NCBI RefSeq assembly: GCF_049801075.1
Contig: NZ_JBNAGG010000002.1
Span: forward strand, 372,001 to 436,000
Length of the DNA stretch: 64,000 nucleotides
Source: Maritalea sp049801075
GTDB taxonomy: Bacteria > Pseudomonadota > Alphaproteobacteria > Rhizobiales > Devosiaceae
Direction of reading: 5' to 3'
Shown piece after piece: positions 16,738-26,216 of this stretch (position 1 is its first letter; each line of letters opens with the position of its first letter). The notes under the pieces were generated by a model. The model was not told the origin of the DNA, did not search any database, and saw only the letters and a list, made by a program, of their open reading frames with translations. Both the position numbers and the translations under genes were made by a program.

Positions 16738-18452
16738 GCGACTATGCCACCACACATAGCTCTACCATTACCCTCGAAGGGGCCCGCAAAGCGCGTGGAC
16801 ACATGACGCAAAGCCGCATTCGGCTGTCGCTGATTGTGGCTCTTTTATTGTTTGGTGTTGTCGGTGCGCGGCTGATTAATATCGCCAATACAGAGGTTGC
16901 GGAAAATAATTCAGGACATGAACGCCCCGCGTTGACGGCAACACGCCCTGAAATTTTGGATCGCAATGGCCGCCAATTGGCTGTGGACATTCAAGTGCCT
17001 AGTTTGTTTGCGGAGCCGCGCCGCATTGTTGATGTGGATGAAGCGGTTGATGCGTTGGCGGCGGAGCTACCAAACATGGACCGCAAACTGCTGCGGGAGC
17101 GGCTGGACGGCGATGAGGGTTTTGTTTGGCTTCAACGTGAACTGACTCCACAGCAAAAAGATCGTATTTTGCGCTTGGGTATTCCTGGTGTTGATTTCGT
17201 CACCGAAAGCCGTCGGTTTTATCCGGGTGGTGCGGTGGCATCGCATATTTTGGGAGCGGTGAACGTTGATAATGTTGGCATTGCGGGCATTGAGCGGCAT
17301 TTGGACGGCAAAGATGTTGCTTTGCTGCAAGAGCTGGGCTTGGCCCGCAATCGGTCTTTGCAGCCAGTAAATCTCTCCATCGATTTGCGTGTGCAGCACA
17401 TCATGCACAACCAGTTGGCTGATGCGTTGGTGCGATATCAGGCTATTGCGGCGGCCGGTGTGATGATGAATGTGCAGACTGGTGAAATCGTGGCGCTCGC
17501 AAGCTTGCCTGATTTTGACCCGAATGAGCCCGCCACCGCGCTGGAAGAGGGGCGGTTGAACCGCATTACGGCGGGTAAGTTCGAATTGGGTTCTGTGTTC
17601 AAAACCATGACGATGGCTGCGACTTTGGATAGTGGATTGGTGCAAATCACAGATCGTTTTGATGCAACAAAACCTGTTCGGTTCGGGCGCTATTCGATCG
17701 GCGATTTTCACGGCAAAAAGCGAGTGCTTTCTGTGCCGGAGATTTACAAATATTCCTCCAACATTGGCACCATCAAAATGATGCAAATGATTGGTAAGGA
17801 TTCCTACCGTCGCTTTTTGGGTAAAATGGGCTTTGAAGGTGCACCTGTCATTGAATTGCCTGAGCGAACATCGGCGCAAATTGCAGATAGTTTTTCTGAA
17901 GTGAGTGCAGCAACGGCTTCATTCGGTCACGGCTTTTCCGTCACGCCATTGCAATTGGTTACGGCGATCAGCGCATTGGTGAACGGAGGCAACTTTATTG
18001 AGCCGACATTGTTCCCCCGCGACGAGATTACGGCACTTTCTTCGTCCAAACAGGTCGTGAGTGAACGAACCAGTAACTATATTAGGTATTTGATGCGCTT
18101 GAACTCGCTGGAAGGCTCAGGTCGCAAGGCTTCACCGGACGGTTATCGTGTGGGTGGCAAAACCGGCACGGCGGAAAAAGTGGTTGATGGGCGTTATTCG
18201 AGCGAGAAGAGCTTGGCAGTTTTTGCCTCTGCATTCCCGATGGATGCGCCTAAATATGCGATGGTGATTTTGGTGGATGAACCAAAGCGTGAAAATGAAA
18301 AGAGTGGCCGAACTGCCGCATGGAATGCGGGTGAGGTCACGGGTCGGATCATAGAAAAGGTTGCGCCCATGTTAGGGGTTATGCCAAACCAAGATCCGGA
18401 AATAGATGCTCGGTTGGTGCCAGCCGAACTTCGCCAGTTGGGGGACATATGA
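16734..18452 (+). CDS. ftsI: Peptidoglycan D,D-transpeptidase FtsI (PBP3)
   Basis: This septum-specific transpeptidase is anchored in the inner membrane. Of its 572 residues, a membrane segment lies at about 30-48 (LSLIVALLLFGVVGARLI). A dimerisation domain (RPEILDRNGRQLAVDI) precedes the catalytic domain, which holds S287-x-x-K290 (GSVFKTM), SSN (KYSSNIGT) and KTGT (GGKTGTAEK), the three penicillin-binding motifs. It is translationally coupled on both sides by ATGA overlaps with ftsL and murE. Confidence 0.97.
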   Translation: MSDYATTHSSTITLEGARKARGHMTQSRIRLSLIVALLLFGVVGARLINIANTEVAENNSGHERPALTATRPEILDRNGRQLAVDIQVPSLFAEPRRIVDVDEAVDALAAELPNMDRKLLRERLDGDEGFVWLQRELTPQQKDRILRLGIPGVDFVTESRRFYPGGAVASHILGAVNVDNVGIAGIERHLDGKDVALLQELGLARNRSLQPVNLSIDLRVQHIMHNQLADALVRYQAIAAAGVMMNVQTGEIVALASLPDFDPNEPATALEEGRLNRITAGKFELGSVFKTMTMAATLDSGLVQITDRFDATKPVRFGRYSIGDFHGKKRVLSVPEIYKYSSNIGTIKMMQMIGKDSYRRFLGKMGFEGAPVIELPERTSAQIADSFSEVSAATASFGHGFSVTPLQLVTAISALVNGGNFIEPTLFPRDEITALSSSKQVVSERTSNYIRYLMRLNSLEGSGRKASPDGYRVGGKTGTAEKVVDGRYSSEKSLAVFASAFPMDAPKYAMVILVDEPKRENEKSGRTAAWNAGEVTGRIIEKVAPMLGVMPNQDPEIDARLVPAELRQLGDI

Positions 18453-19894
18453 GTTTTTCCATTAAGAAGCTTTTGGTCGGTGCCGAAAGCGCCCAAGAAT
18501 TTATGGATCTTGATGTTGAAGGGATTACCTCAGATTCCCGCAATGTAGAGAAAGGCCATGCCTTTTTTGCCCTGCCGGGCGAAAAGTTTCATGGCAACGA
18601 GTTTGCCAAAGATGTGGTGCGCCTTGGCGCGATTGCCATCGTGACCGACCGCGGGCTGGATTTTAACCCTGGCGTGCCGATTTATCTGGTCAATGACGTA
18701 CGCGCAGCATTTGCGCGCGCAGCGCGTCGTGTGAATGAGCCGCAGCCTGCTTATCCTGTCGCGGTGACGGGCACCAACGGCAAAACATCGGTCGTTTCAT
18801 TCTTGCGCCAAATCTGGATTGATAATCACATCAATGCGGCTTCTGTTGGTACGCTTGGCATCGCGACCAAAGAAAAGAATATTGTTGGTGAACTTACGAC
18901 GCCCGGTCCGATGCAATTGCATCAGGAATTGAACAATTTAAAAAAAGAGGGCGTTGATCATATCGCACTTGAAGCCTCCAGCCACGGTCTTGATCAGCGC
19001 CGTTTGGATGGTATGAAGTTTCGCGTGGTTGGGTTTACCAATTTGTCGCGCGATCATTTGGACTATCACGAAACCATGGATGCTTATCACGATGCCAAGT
19101 TGCGCTTGTTCCGTGAGTTGCTGACGGAAGGCGGCACCTGCGTCATCAATATGGATGATGATGAGGCCATGCCGTTTATGATGGCTGGTTTAGAGCGCAA
19201 TGGCACGGTTTTAACCGTTGGCGAAAATGGCGCCTATTTTGAAGTATTCTCCATCGAACCAGAGGGCTATGCCCAGCGGGTTAAAGGCCGTTTGGTTGGT
19301 GAGGATGTCGAATTTCTGTTGCCTTTGGCTGGTAAGTTCCAGGTCAGCAATGCGTTGGTGGCTTTTGCAATGGCTGTTGCCACAGGTGTCGACAAGCATG
19401 ATGCATTGGAAAGCCTGGAAAAGCTGGAAGGTGCAAAAGGGCGCTTGGAAAAAGTGGCGGAGCATAAGGGCGGCGCAGTTTATGTTGATTATTCGCACAC
19501 GCCGGATGCGCTTCAAACTGCATTGGAAAGCTTGCGCCCATTTGTAAGCGGCAAGCTGATTGTGGTATTTGGGTGCGGTGGGGATCGCGATAAAGGAAAA
19601 CGTGGACCAATGGGCAAAGCGGCAACCGAGTTTGCCGACGTGGCCATTCTAACCGATGATAATCCCCGCACAGAAGATCCGCAGGCCATTCGCGATGAAG
19701 TTCTGAAGGCCGCACCGGATTGTAAAGATGTGCCCGACCGTCGCAAGGCCATTGAAATGGGCCTTGATATGATGGGTGAGGGCGATGTGTTGCTTGTGGC
19801 TGGCAAAGGCCATGAGGATTATCAAATCATTGGCACAGAAAAACACGATTTTTCTGACCATGAAGTCGTGTTGAAGGCCGTTGGATCACAGTGA
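18449..19894 (+). CDS. murE: UDP-MurNAc-tripeptide synthetase (meso-diaminopimelate adding)
   Basis: The enzyme adds the third amino acid to the peptidoglycan stem peptide, using ATP. It has 481 residues. An N-terminal uridine-binding domain is followed by the ATP site TGTNGKTS and the Mur ligase core EASSHGLDQRRLDG. The DNPR motif at 404-407 selects meso-diaminopimelate rather than lysine. It overlaps ftsI and murF by four bases each. With MurF, MurC and MraY it forms the cytoplasmic precursor route encoded here. Confidence 0.97.
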   Translation: MSFSIKKLLVGAESAQEFMDLDVEGITSDSRNVEKGHAFFALPGEKFHGNEFAKDVVRLGAIAIVTDRGLDFNPGVPIYLVNDVRAAFARAARRVNEPQPAYPVAVTGTNGKTSVVSFLRQIWIDNHINAASVGTLGIATKEKNIVGELTTPGPMQLHQELNNLKKEGVDHIALEASSHGLDQRRLDGMKFRVVGFTNLSRDHLDYHETMDAYHDAKLRLFRELLTEGGTCVINMDDDEAMPFMMAGLERNGTVLTVGENGAYFEVFSIEPEGYAQRVKGRLVGEDVEFLLPLAGKFQVSNALVAFAMAVATGVDKHDALESLEKLEGAKGRLEKVAEHKGGAVYVDYSHTPDALQTALESLRPFVSGKLIVVFGCGGDRDKGKRGPMGKAATEFADVAILTDDNPRTEDPQAIRDEVLKAAPDCKDVPDRRKAIEMGLDMMGEGDVLLVAGKGHEDYQIIGTEKHDFSDHEVVLKAVGSQ

Positions 19895-21300
19895 GTACGT
19901 TATGGACCATTGAAGAGATTTGTCGCGCGGCTAACGGCCGGGCACGTGATCTTGATCCCGATGGCGAAATTTCCGGGGTGTCCATAGATAGTCGCGCGAT
20001 CACAAAAGGTGATCTATTTGTTGCAATTAAAGGCGACCGCTTTGATGGGCATGATTTTGTTGGCCAAGCCCTGAAACAAGGCGCGGGCGCAGCCTTGGTC
20101 AGCGAACGATATGCGCGCAAAAATCCAAATCTAAAGGGCTTGATCGTTGTCGATGATGCTTTGAAGGGATTGGGGCGCCTTGGCGTTGCTGCCCGCAAGC
20201 GGATGCAAGGCACGGTGATCGCAGTTACGGGGAGTGTGGGCAAAACCTCCACCAAAGAAGCGATCCGCATCACGCTGCAGCAATTTGGCAAAACCCACTA
20301 TTCTATTAAATCATTCAATAATCATTGGGGCGTGCCGCTAATGTTGGCGCGAATGCCTGCTGATACCGATTTCGGTGTATTTGAGCTGGGGATGAGTCAT
20401 GCGGGCGAAATCCGGCCTTTGGCCAAGATGGTTCGGCCGCATATATCTGTGATCACCAAGATAGCGCCAGCGCATTTGGAAAATTTCAAAGATCTATATG
20501 GCATCGCCGCGGCGAAGGCAGAGATATTTGAGGGCCAAATATCGGGCGGCAAGGTGTTTTTGGGTGCGGATCATGACTATGTTGCCTATCTGACTGGACG
20601 CGCGGCAGGCATGGGGAAAACTGACGTCACGTCTTACGGGTTTTCGGAAAGCGCTGATTGTTATTTGGATCAACCCGTGCTCAGCAGCGGCAATATTTCG
20701 TGCATGTTCAGTTGGCAGGACGAAACGCGGCGTTTGCGTGTGCCTCAAATGGGCGCACATGCATTGCCGAATGCGGCAGCAGCCTATTTGGTTGGCGAAG
20801 CTGTCGGTCTCGAAAGCCGTGCATTGATTGACGCGCTCACCCATTATGTGGCGCCTTCTGGGCGCGGCCACTTGGTTTCTCTTGGCTTTAAGATGGGCAA
20901 TGCAACGCTGGTTGATGAGAGCTATAACGCCAATCCCACATCAATGCAGGCTGCATTGGACACGCTATCGCGCAATGACCATAAGGGGCGCACTTGCGTC
21001 ATATTGGGCGAAATGTTGGAGCTGGGTTCGCACGCGGCAGACTTGCACCGTGCTTTGGCTGGCCCGTTGCTGCAATTGGCACCCAAAAAAGTCTTTTTGG
21101 TGGGGCCGCTGATGAAACATCTTCGCGACGAGCTTGGGAACCAACTGTCTGTGGAATGGTTGGAAAACCGCGATGGGCTTTTACCTAAACTGGCAAATTG
21201 GCTTGCACCCGGTGACTTAGTTATGGTCAAAGGGTCGAACGGGATTGGACTGGGGGCGCTTGTTGAGGCGTGCCGCGAAAAGTGGCCGCCGAAAAAGTAA
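19891..21300 (+). CDS. murF: UDP-MurNAc-tripeptide:D-Ala-D-Ala ligase
   Basis: MurF adds the D-Ala-D-Ala dipeptide made by Ddl, completing the UDP-MurNAc-pentapeptide. The 469 residues contain ISGVSIDSRAI, the ATP loop TGSVGKTSTKE, FNNHWGVPLMLARM, VFELGMSHAGEI, VDESYNANPTSM and VILGEMLELG, all typical. The start is GTG, overlapping the murE stop (GTGA). mraY follows after 29 bases. Confidence 0.97.
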   Translation: MSTLWTIEEICRAANGRARDLDPDGEISGVSIDSRAITKGDLFVAIKGDRFDGHDFVGQALKQGAGAALVSERYARKNPNLKGLIVVDDALKGLGRLGVAARKRMQGTVIAVTGSVGKTSTKEAIRITLQQFGKTHYSIKSFNNHWGVPLMLARMPADTDFGVFELGMSHAGEIRPLAKMVRPHISVITKIAPAHLENFKDLYGIAAAKAEIFEGQISGGKVFLGADHDYVAYLTGRAAGMGKTDVTSYGFSESADCYLDQPVLSSGNISCMFSWQDETRRLRVPQMGAHALPNAAAAYLVGEAVGLESRALIDALTHYVAPSGRGHLVSLGFKMGNATLVDESYNANPTSMQAALDTLSRNDHKGRTCVILGEMLELGSHAADLHRALAGPLLQLAPKKVFLVGPLMKHLRDELGNQLSVEWLENRDGLLPKLANWLAPGDLVMVKGSNGIGLGALVEACREKWPPKK

Positions 21301-21329
21301 AAAGCGCGAGAGAAGGATAAAGCCGAAAC

Positions 21330-22415
21330 ATGTTCTACTTCTTACAGCAATTTGGCGACGTGTTTGCGCCGTTCAATGTGTTTCGCTATCTGACCTTTCG
21401 CACGGGCGGCGCGACGATTACGGCATTGTTTTTCGTGTTTTTGTTTGGTCCGCAGCTCATCACTTTGCTGCGTACGCGCCAAGGACACGGACAACCGATC
21501 CGAGAAGATGGGCCAGCCAGCCATTTGATCACCAAAAAGGGCACGCCCACCATGGGCGGCTTGATGATCCTTCTGTCGCTGACCGCTTCCACATTGCTTT
21601 GGGCTAATTTGACCAATCCATATGTTTGGATCGTCTTGGGTGTGACCGTCGGGTTTGGGGCAATTGGGTTTTACGATGATTATCTAAAGGTCAGCAAAGC
21701 CACCAATTCGGGCTTCGGTGGGCGGCAACGTTTGGCGCTTGAAGCAGCGATTTCTGGCATTGCCTGCTTCTTCGTTGCGCAATTGGGCGAATCCCCATTT
21801 TCAACCTCTTTGGCTTTTCCCTTTGTCAAAGATTTCATGCTCGATCTGGGCTGGTTTTTCGTTATTTTTGGCGGCTTCGTTATCGTTGCAGCGGGCAACT
21901 CAGTAAACCTTACTGATGGCTTGGACGGTTTGGCGATTGTACCTGTGATGATTGCCGCTGGATCATTTGGCTTGATCGCCTATCTGGTCGGTAACGAAAT
22001 TTTCTCCGGCTATTTGCTGATCAATTTTGTGCCGGGTACGGGTGAATTGGCTGTATTGTGCGGGGCATTGATTGGCGCTGGTTTGGGCTTTTTATGGTTT
22101 AACGCGCCGCCAGCTTCCATCTTTATGGGCGACACGGGTTCATTGGCCTTGGGTGGCATGTTGGGCGCGATTGCGGTGGCCACTAAGCATGAGATCGTGT
22201 TGGCAATCATTGGCGGCCTGTTTGTTTTGGAAACGGTTTCTGTGATCGTGCAGGTGATTTCGTTTAAAACCACCGGTAAGCGTATTTTTAAGATGGCACC
22301 TATTCACCATCATTTCGAGCATTTGGGATGGACCGAAAGCCAAATCGTGATCCGTTTTTGGATTATCGCGTTTGTTTTGGCGATGGTTGGCCTCAGCTCA
22401 TTAAAGCTTCGTTAA
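21330..22415 (+). CDS. mraY: Phospho-MurNAc-pentapeptide transferase
   Basis: This integral membrane enzyme transfers phospho-MurNAc-pentapeptide to undecaprenyl phosphate, making lipid I. The 361 residues hold about ten membrane segments. Catalytic aspartates sit in GFYDDYLK and NLTDGLDGLA, and the conserved cytoplasmic loop APIHHHFEHLGW is near the end. The ATG at 21330 has AAGGAT upstream. The gene normally after it, murD, is absent; a 110-base gap leads straight to ftsW. Confidence 0.97.
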   Translation: MFYFLQQFGDVFAPFNVFRYLTFRTGGATITALFFVFLFGPQLITLLRTRQGHGQPIREDGPASHLITKKGTPTMGGLMILLSLTASTLLWANLTNPYVWIVLGVTVGFGAIGFYDDYLKVSKATNSGFGGRQRLALEAAISGIACFFVAQLGESPFSTSLAFPFVKDFMLDLGWFFVIFGGFVIVAAGNSVNLTDGLDGLAIVPVMIAAGSFGLIAYLVGNEIFSGYLLINFVPGTGELAVLCGALIGAGLGFLWFNAPPASIFMGDTGSLALGGMLGAIAVATKHEIVLAIIGGLFVLETVSVIVQVISFKTTGKRIFKMAPIHHHFEHLGWTESQIVIRFWIIAFVLAMVGLSSLKLR

Positions 22416-22471
22416 GCAAAAACATCATCATTTTCTTTACCAAACGGCAAATGGTTGCGAGTTGGTAACCA

Positions 22472-22499
22472 CTTTAGGTGTAATTTTATTCACCTAAAG
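22472..22499. repeat. Perfect inverted repeat between mraY and ftsW
   Basis: CTTTAGGTG (22472-22480) pairs with CACCTAAAG (22491-22499) around a 10-base AT-rich loop. It lies where murD would normally be and 29 bases before the ftsW ATG. No T run follows, so it is not a standard terminator; an operator, a leader hairpin or a scar are all possible. Confidence 0.6.
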
Positions 22500-22528
22500 A
22501 GTTTGAACTGATTTGGTGATGGCATTTG

Positions 22529-23701
22529 ATGTTTTCCCGCGAGTTTTCACGAGAGCGTAAAACCCCACTCGCAGAGTGGTGGTGGACGGTTGATCGTCCG
22601 CTGTTGGCCGCCTTTTTTGCCCTTATGGGGGCCGGGGTGATCATGTCCTTTGCGGCAAGTCCTGCTGTGGCGTCGCGTCTTGGGCTGAGCGAATGGCACT
22701 TTATTGTGCGGCACATTTTCTTTTTGTTGCCTGCGACGATTGTGATGGTCATGGGCAGCTTTTTGACGCCTAAGATGGCGCGGCAGGCTGCGCTTTTGGT
22801 ATTGGGGTTCGGTTTGATTGCGCTGGCGGGTACCTTGTTGGTGGGTTACGAAGCCAAAGGGTCGCAACGTTGGATTGCGATTGGCGGTTTTTCCTTTCAG
22901 CCGATTGAGTTTGTAAAGCCCGCCTTTGCGGTTATGGCTGCATGGTTGATTTCAGAAAAAATGCGTTTGCAAGATGTGCCGGGACATTCACTTACCATCA
23001 TGTTGTTGGTGATTATTGTCGGCATCTTGCTGTTGCAGCCCGATATTGGCCAAACCGCTTTGGTGATTTTTACCTGGGCCGGTTTGCTGTTTATTTCTGG
23101 CATTAGCTGGTGGCTGATTTTCTTGCTCGGTGGCTTGGCACTTGCGGCGATCACTGGGGCATATTTCTTCTTCCCGCACGTGACGCGGCGGTTTGATGCG
23201 TTTTTCAACCCTGAAACTGGCGATAATTACCAAGTAGAGAAGGCCCTGCAATCTTTGCTTGAGGGGGGCTGGTTTGGCCTTGGGCCAGGTGAGGGCGTGG
23301 CGAAACGCTCTTTGCCTGATGCGCACGCTGACTTTGTATTTTCTGCTGCAGCTGGCGAATTTGGTATTTTGTTCTGCCTCGGTTTGGTGAGCTTGATTGC
23401 GTTTATTGTTGTGCGCTCGCTTTTGCTGGCGCAGCAGCAAACAAACTTGTTTGCGCGGCTTGCGGTGAGTGCATTGGCCATTCAGTTTGGCGTCCAGTCA
23501 GCAATTAATTTGGCAGTGAACTTGAATCTTATCCCGCCAAAGGGCATGACTTTGCCTTTCGTATCTTATGGGGGCACATCAATGATTGCCGTTGCCTTTG
23601 GCATGGGGCTTTTGATAGGCCTAACCCGCAGAAAACCACAGGAGACCATTCCGTCGGGATTGCCGATTTCTCGGCTGACGGTTCGGCAAGAAGCATTATG
23701 A
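22529..23701 (+). CDS. ftsW: Septal peptidoglycan glycosyltransferase FtsW
   Basis: This SEDS-family membrane protein polymerises lipid II at the septum with FtsI. It has 390 residues and about ten membrane segments. The N-terminal WWTVDRPLLAAFFALMGAGVIMSF, the loop YEAKGSQRWIAIGGFSFQPIEFVKPAF, and LPFVSYGGTSMIA are conserved. The ATG at 22529 is preferred over a TTG one codon earlier. It has no overlap with mraY, unlike most genes of this cluster, but overlaps murG by four bases. Confidence 0.96.
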   Translation: MFSREFSRERKTPLAEWWWTVDRPLLAAFFALMGAGVIMSFAASPAVASRLGLSEWHFIVRHIFFLLPATIVMVMGSFLTPKMARQAALLVLGFGLIALAGTLLVGYEAKGSQRWIAIGGFSFQPIEFVKPAFAVMAAWLISEKMRLQDVPGHSLTIMLLVIIVGILLLQPDIGQTALVIFTWAGLLFISGISWWLIFLLGGLALAAITGAYFFFPHVTRRFDAFFNPETGDNYQVEKALQSLLEGGWFGLGPGEGVAKRSLPDAHADFVFSAAAGEFGILFCLGLVSLIAFIVVRSLLLAQQQTNLFARLAVSALAIQFGVQSAINLAVNLNLIPPKGMTLPFVSYGGTSMIAVAFGMGLLIGLTRRKPQETIPSGLPISRLTVRQEAL

Positions 23702-24789
23702 GCAAATTTGTGATGGTGGCTGGTGGCACGGGCGGACATTTGTTTCCCGCTCAAGCCCTGGCCGAAGAGCTTTTAAGACGCGGCCATACAATCTATTTGA
23801 TGACCGATGCGCGCGCCAAAAATTTTGGCGGCGATTTTCCAGCTGTAGAAACCATCATTGTACCAGCGGCCACACCAAATTTGCGCCACCCAGTTAAAGC
23901 CATCAAAGCTGGTTTTAAGATTTTGAATGGCGTGCGCAAATCCCGAAAAGCCCTTAAGCGCATCAAGCCTGATGCAATTGTTGGCTTTGGTGGCTATCCA
24001 ACATTTCCGCCATTTTTGGCTGCCTCTATGTTGGGGATACCCGGCATCTTGCACGAAGCAAATTCAGTGCTTGGCCGTGCCAATCGGGCATTGGTCCGTT
24101 TTTGCGAGAAATTGGCGCTTGGTTTTGAGAACACAAAATATGCTGAACCTTATGCCAGCAAAATTGTGCTCACGGGTAATCCGGTGCGCGATATGGTGCA
24201 TCAGGTGGCCGACAAGCCTTATCCGCCGCTTGGTCCTGAGCATGATGTGCGGATGGTTGTTTTTGGTGGATCGCAGGGCGCGCAGGTATTTTCCAACGTT
24301 TTGCCCGGCGCGATCGCCGCATTGCCGGTGGAGCTGCGCTCGCGCCTGAAATTGGTGCAGCAGTGCCGCGAAGAAGATTTGCAGCGCATGGCCGAAGTTT
24401 ATGCGCAGGCACGTGTGAGTGTAGAAGCTGCTCCGTTTTTCAAGGATCTGCCGCGATTGATTTCCAACAGCCATTTGGTGATCTCGCGCGCAGGTGCGTT
24501 GACTGTGGCTGAGATGGGCGCGATTGGGCGCCCTGGCATCTATGTGCCGTTGCCCGGCTCGATTGATCAGGACCAGTTGAATAACGCCAAGCGCATGGAA
24601 GCTGCGGGCGGTGGCGTGGTCATGGAACAAGCCGCACTTTCACCGCATTCGCTTGCCACAAAGATTACAGAATTATTGGCCGACCCAGCGCATTTGCAGC
24701 AAATGGCGCAAAATGCCAAACAGGTCGGGATGCCAGATGCGGTTCAGCGTTTGGCCGATCTCACAGAACAGACCGCCAAAGCGGTATAA
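23698..24789 (+). CDS. murG: UDP-GlcNAc:lipid I GlcNAc transferase
   Basis: MurG is a peripheral membrane GT-B glycosyltransferase that converts lipid I to lipid II. In its 363 residues the N-terminal GGTGGHLFPAQALAEEL loop, GFGGYPTFPPFLAA, HEANSVLGRANR, the C-terminal VFGGSQGAQVFSNVLP and the nucleotide-site ISRAGALTVAEM are all recognisable. It overlaps ftsW by ATGA, and murC starts 12 bases downstream. Confidence 0.97.
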   Translation: MSKFVMVAGGTGGHLFPAQALAEELLRRGHTIYLMTDARAKNFGGDFPAVETIIVPAATPNLRHPVKAIKAGFKILNGVRKSRKALKRIKPDAIVGFGGYPTFPPFLAASMLGIPGILHEANSVLGRANRALVRFCEKLALGFENTKYAEPYASKIVLTGNPVRDMVHQVADKPYPPLGPEHDVRMVVFGGSQGAQVFSNVLPGAIAALPVELRSRLKLVQQCREEDLQRMAEVYAQARVSVEAAPFFKDLPRLISNSHLVISRAGALTVAEMGAIGRPGIYVPLPGSIDQDQLNNAKRMEAAGGGVVMEQAALSPHSLATKITELLADPAHLQQMAQNAKQVGMPDAVQRLADLTEQTAKAV

Positions 24790-24801
24790 AGGAGAGCATT
24801 G

Positions 24802-26214
24802 ATGAAGATGCCACAAGATATTGGTCCGGTGCACTTTGTTGGCATTGGTGGGATCGGGATGAGCGGCATTGCCGAAGTGCTGCACAACCAAGGTTATAAG
24901 GTGCGCGGTTCGGATTTGAACCAGAACCCAAACGTGACGCGTTTGCAGAAAAAAGGCATTGAGGTGGAGATTGGCCAGCGGGCTGAAAACCTAAAAGATG
25001 CCGCCGTTGTGGTGATTTCCTCCGCCATTCAGCGCGACAATCCAGAATTGATGGAAGCGCGGGCGCGCGCTTTGCCGATTGTACGGCGAGCCGAAATGTT
25101 GGCCGAAATTATGCGCTTTAAGAACGCCATTGCCATTGGCGGCACGCACGGCAAAACGACCACTACATCATTGGTTTCCACGCTGCTGGAGGCGGGCAAT
25201 ATGGACCCGACTGTGATCAATGGCGGGATCATCAATGCTTATGGCACCAATGCACGATTGGGTGATGGCGAATGGATGGTTGTTGAAGCTGATGAGAGCG
25301 ATGGCACGTTTGTGAAGCTACCAGCCGACGTGGCGGTGGTGACCAATGTCGACCCCGAACATTTGGACCACTATGGTTCGTTTGAAGAAGTCAAAAAAGC
25401 CTTCATCACCTTCGTGGAAAATGTGCCATTTTACGGCTTTGCTGTGATGTGTATGGACCATCCTGTGGTGCAGGAGCTGGTGGGTGAAATTACAGACCGT
25501 CGCGTGATTACTTATGGTCAGAACCCACAATCTGACGTTTTGTTGAAAAATGTGCGCGTTGAAAATGGTCACAATGTTTTTGATGTGACCATCCGGCATC
25601 GTATTCAAGGGGGCGAAACCCAAATTGATGGGTTGGAATTGCCGATGCCCGGCATCTACAACGCGCTGAATGCAACTGCGGCGATTGCTGTTTCTAACCG
25701 TTTGGGCGTGTCGCCTGATGCAATTCGCAAGGGCCTAATGGGCTTTTCCGGCGTGAAGCGCCGCTTCACCACCACAGGCGTGGTGAACGATGTGCGGATC
25801 ATTGATGATTATGCACACCATCCGGTGGAGATATCGTCAGTTTTGACCGCTGCTCGTAGTGCGGCCAAAGGCGACGTGATCGCCGTGATGCAGCCGCACC
25901 GCTATTCGCGGCTTGATGATTTGTTTGAAGAATTCGCAGGTTGTTTCAACGATGCAAATACGGTGCTTGTGGCACCAGTTTTTGCAGCCGGGGAAGAGCC
26001 GCGAGACGGGGTTTCCAATGAAACGCTTGTTGAGCGTATGCGGGCGAAAGGCCATCGTGATGCCCGCATTTTGGAAGGTCCGGAACATTTGGCAAAAGTG
26101 CTTTCTGAGCGCGTGAAGCCGGATGACTATGTGGTGTGTCTGGGGGCAGGCAACATCACTCAGTGGGCAGCAAACCTGCCCGATGAACTCAACACTTACA
26201 TTGGTGAGAAGTAA
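24802..26214 (+). CDS. murC: UDP-MurNAc:L-alanine ligase
   Basis: MurC adds the first amino acid of the stem peptide. It has 470 residues: a Rossmann start (HFVGIGGIGMSGIAEVL), the ATP loop GGTHGKTTTT, EADESDGTFVKL, NVDPEHLDHYG and the C-terminal DDYAHHPVEI and QPHRYSR. The ATG at 24802 follows a good AGGAGAG site; the TTG before it is less likely. The next cytoplasmic ligase, MurD, is not in this window. Confidence 0.97.
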   Translation: MKMPQDIGPVHFVGIGGIGMSGIAEVLHNQGYKVRGSDLNQNPNVTRLQKKGIEVEIGQRAENLKDAAVVVISSAIQRDNPELMEARARALPIVRRAEMLAEIMRFKNAIAIGGTHGKTTTTSLVSTLLEAGNMDPTVINGGIINAYGTNARLGDGEWMVVEADESDGTFVKLPADVAVVTNVDPEHLDHYGSFEEVKKAFITFVENVPFYGFAVMCMDHPVVQELVGEITDRRVITYGQNPQSDVLLKNVRVENGHNVFDVTIRHRIQGGETQIDGLELPMPGIYNALNATAAIAVSNRLGVSPDAIRKGLMGFSGVKRRFTTTGVVNDVRIIDDYAHHPVEISSVLTAARSAAKGDVIAVMQPHRYSRLDDLFEEFAGCFNDANTVLVAPVFAAGEEPRDGVSNETLVERMRAKGHRDARILEGPEHLAKVLSERVKPDDYVVCLGAGNITQWAANLPDELNTYIGEK

Positions 26215-26216
26215 TT

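Noticed and set aside
22453..22470. GGTT...AACC near the mraY-ftsW gap
   Set aside because: A four-base match is expected by chance; only the 9-bp repeat beside it was kept.
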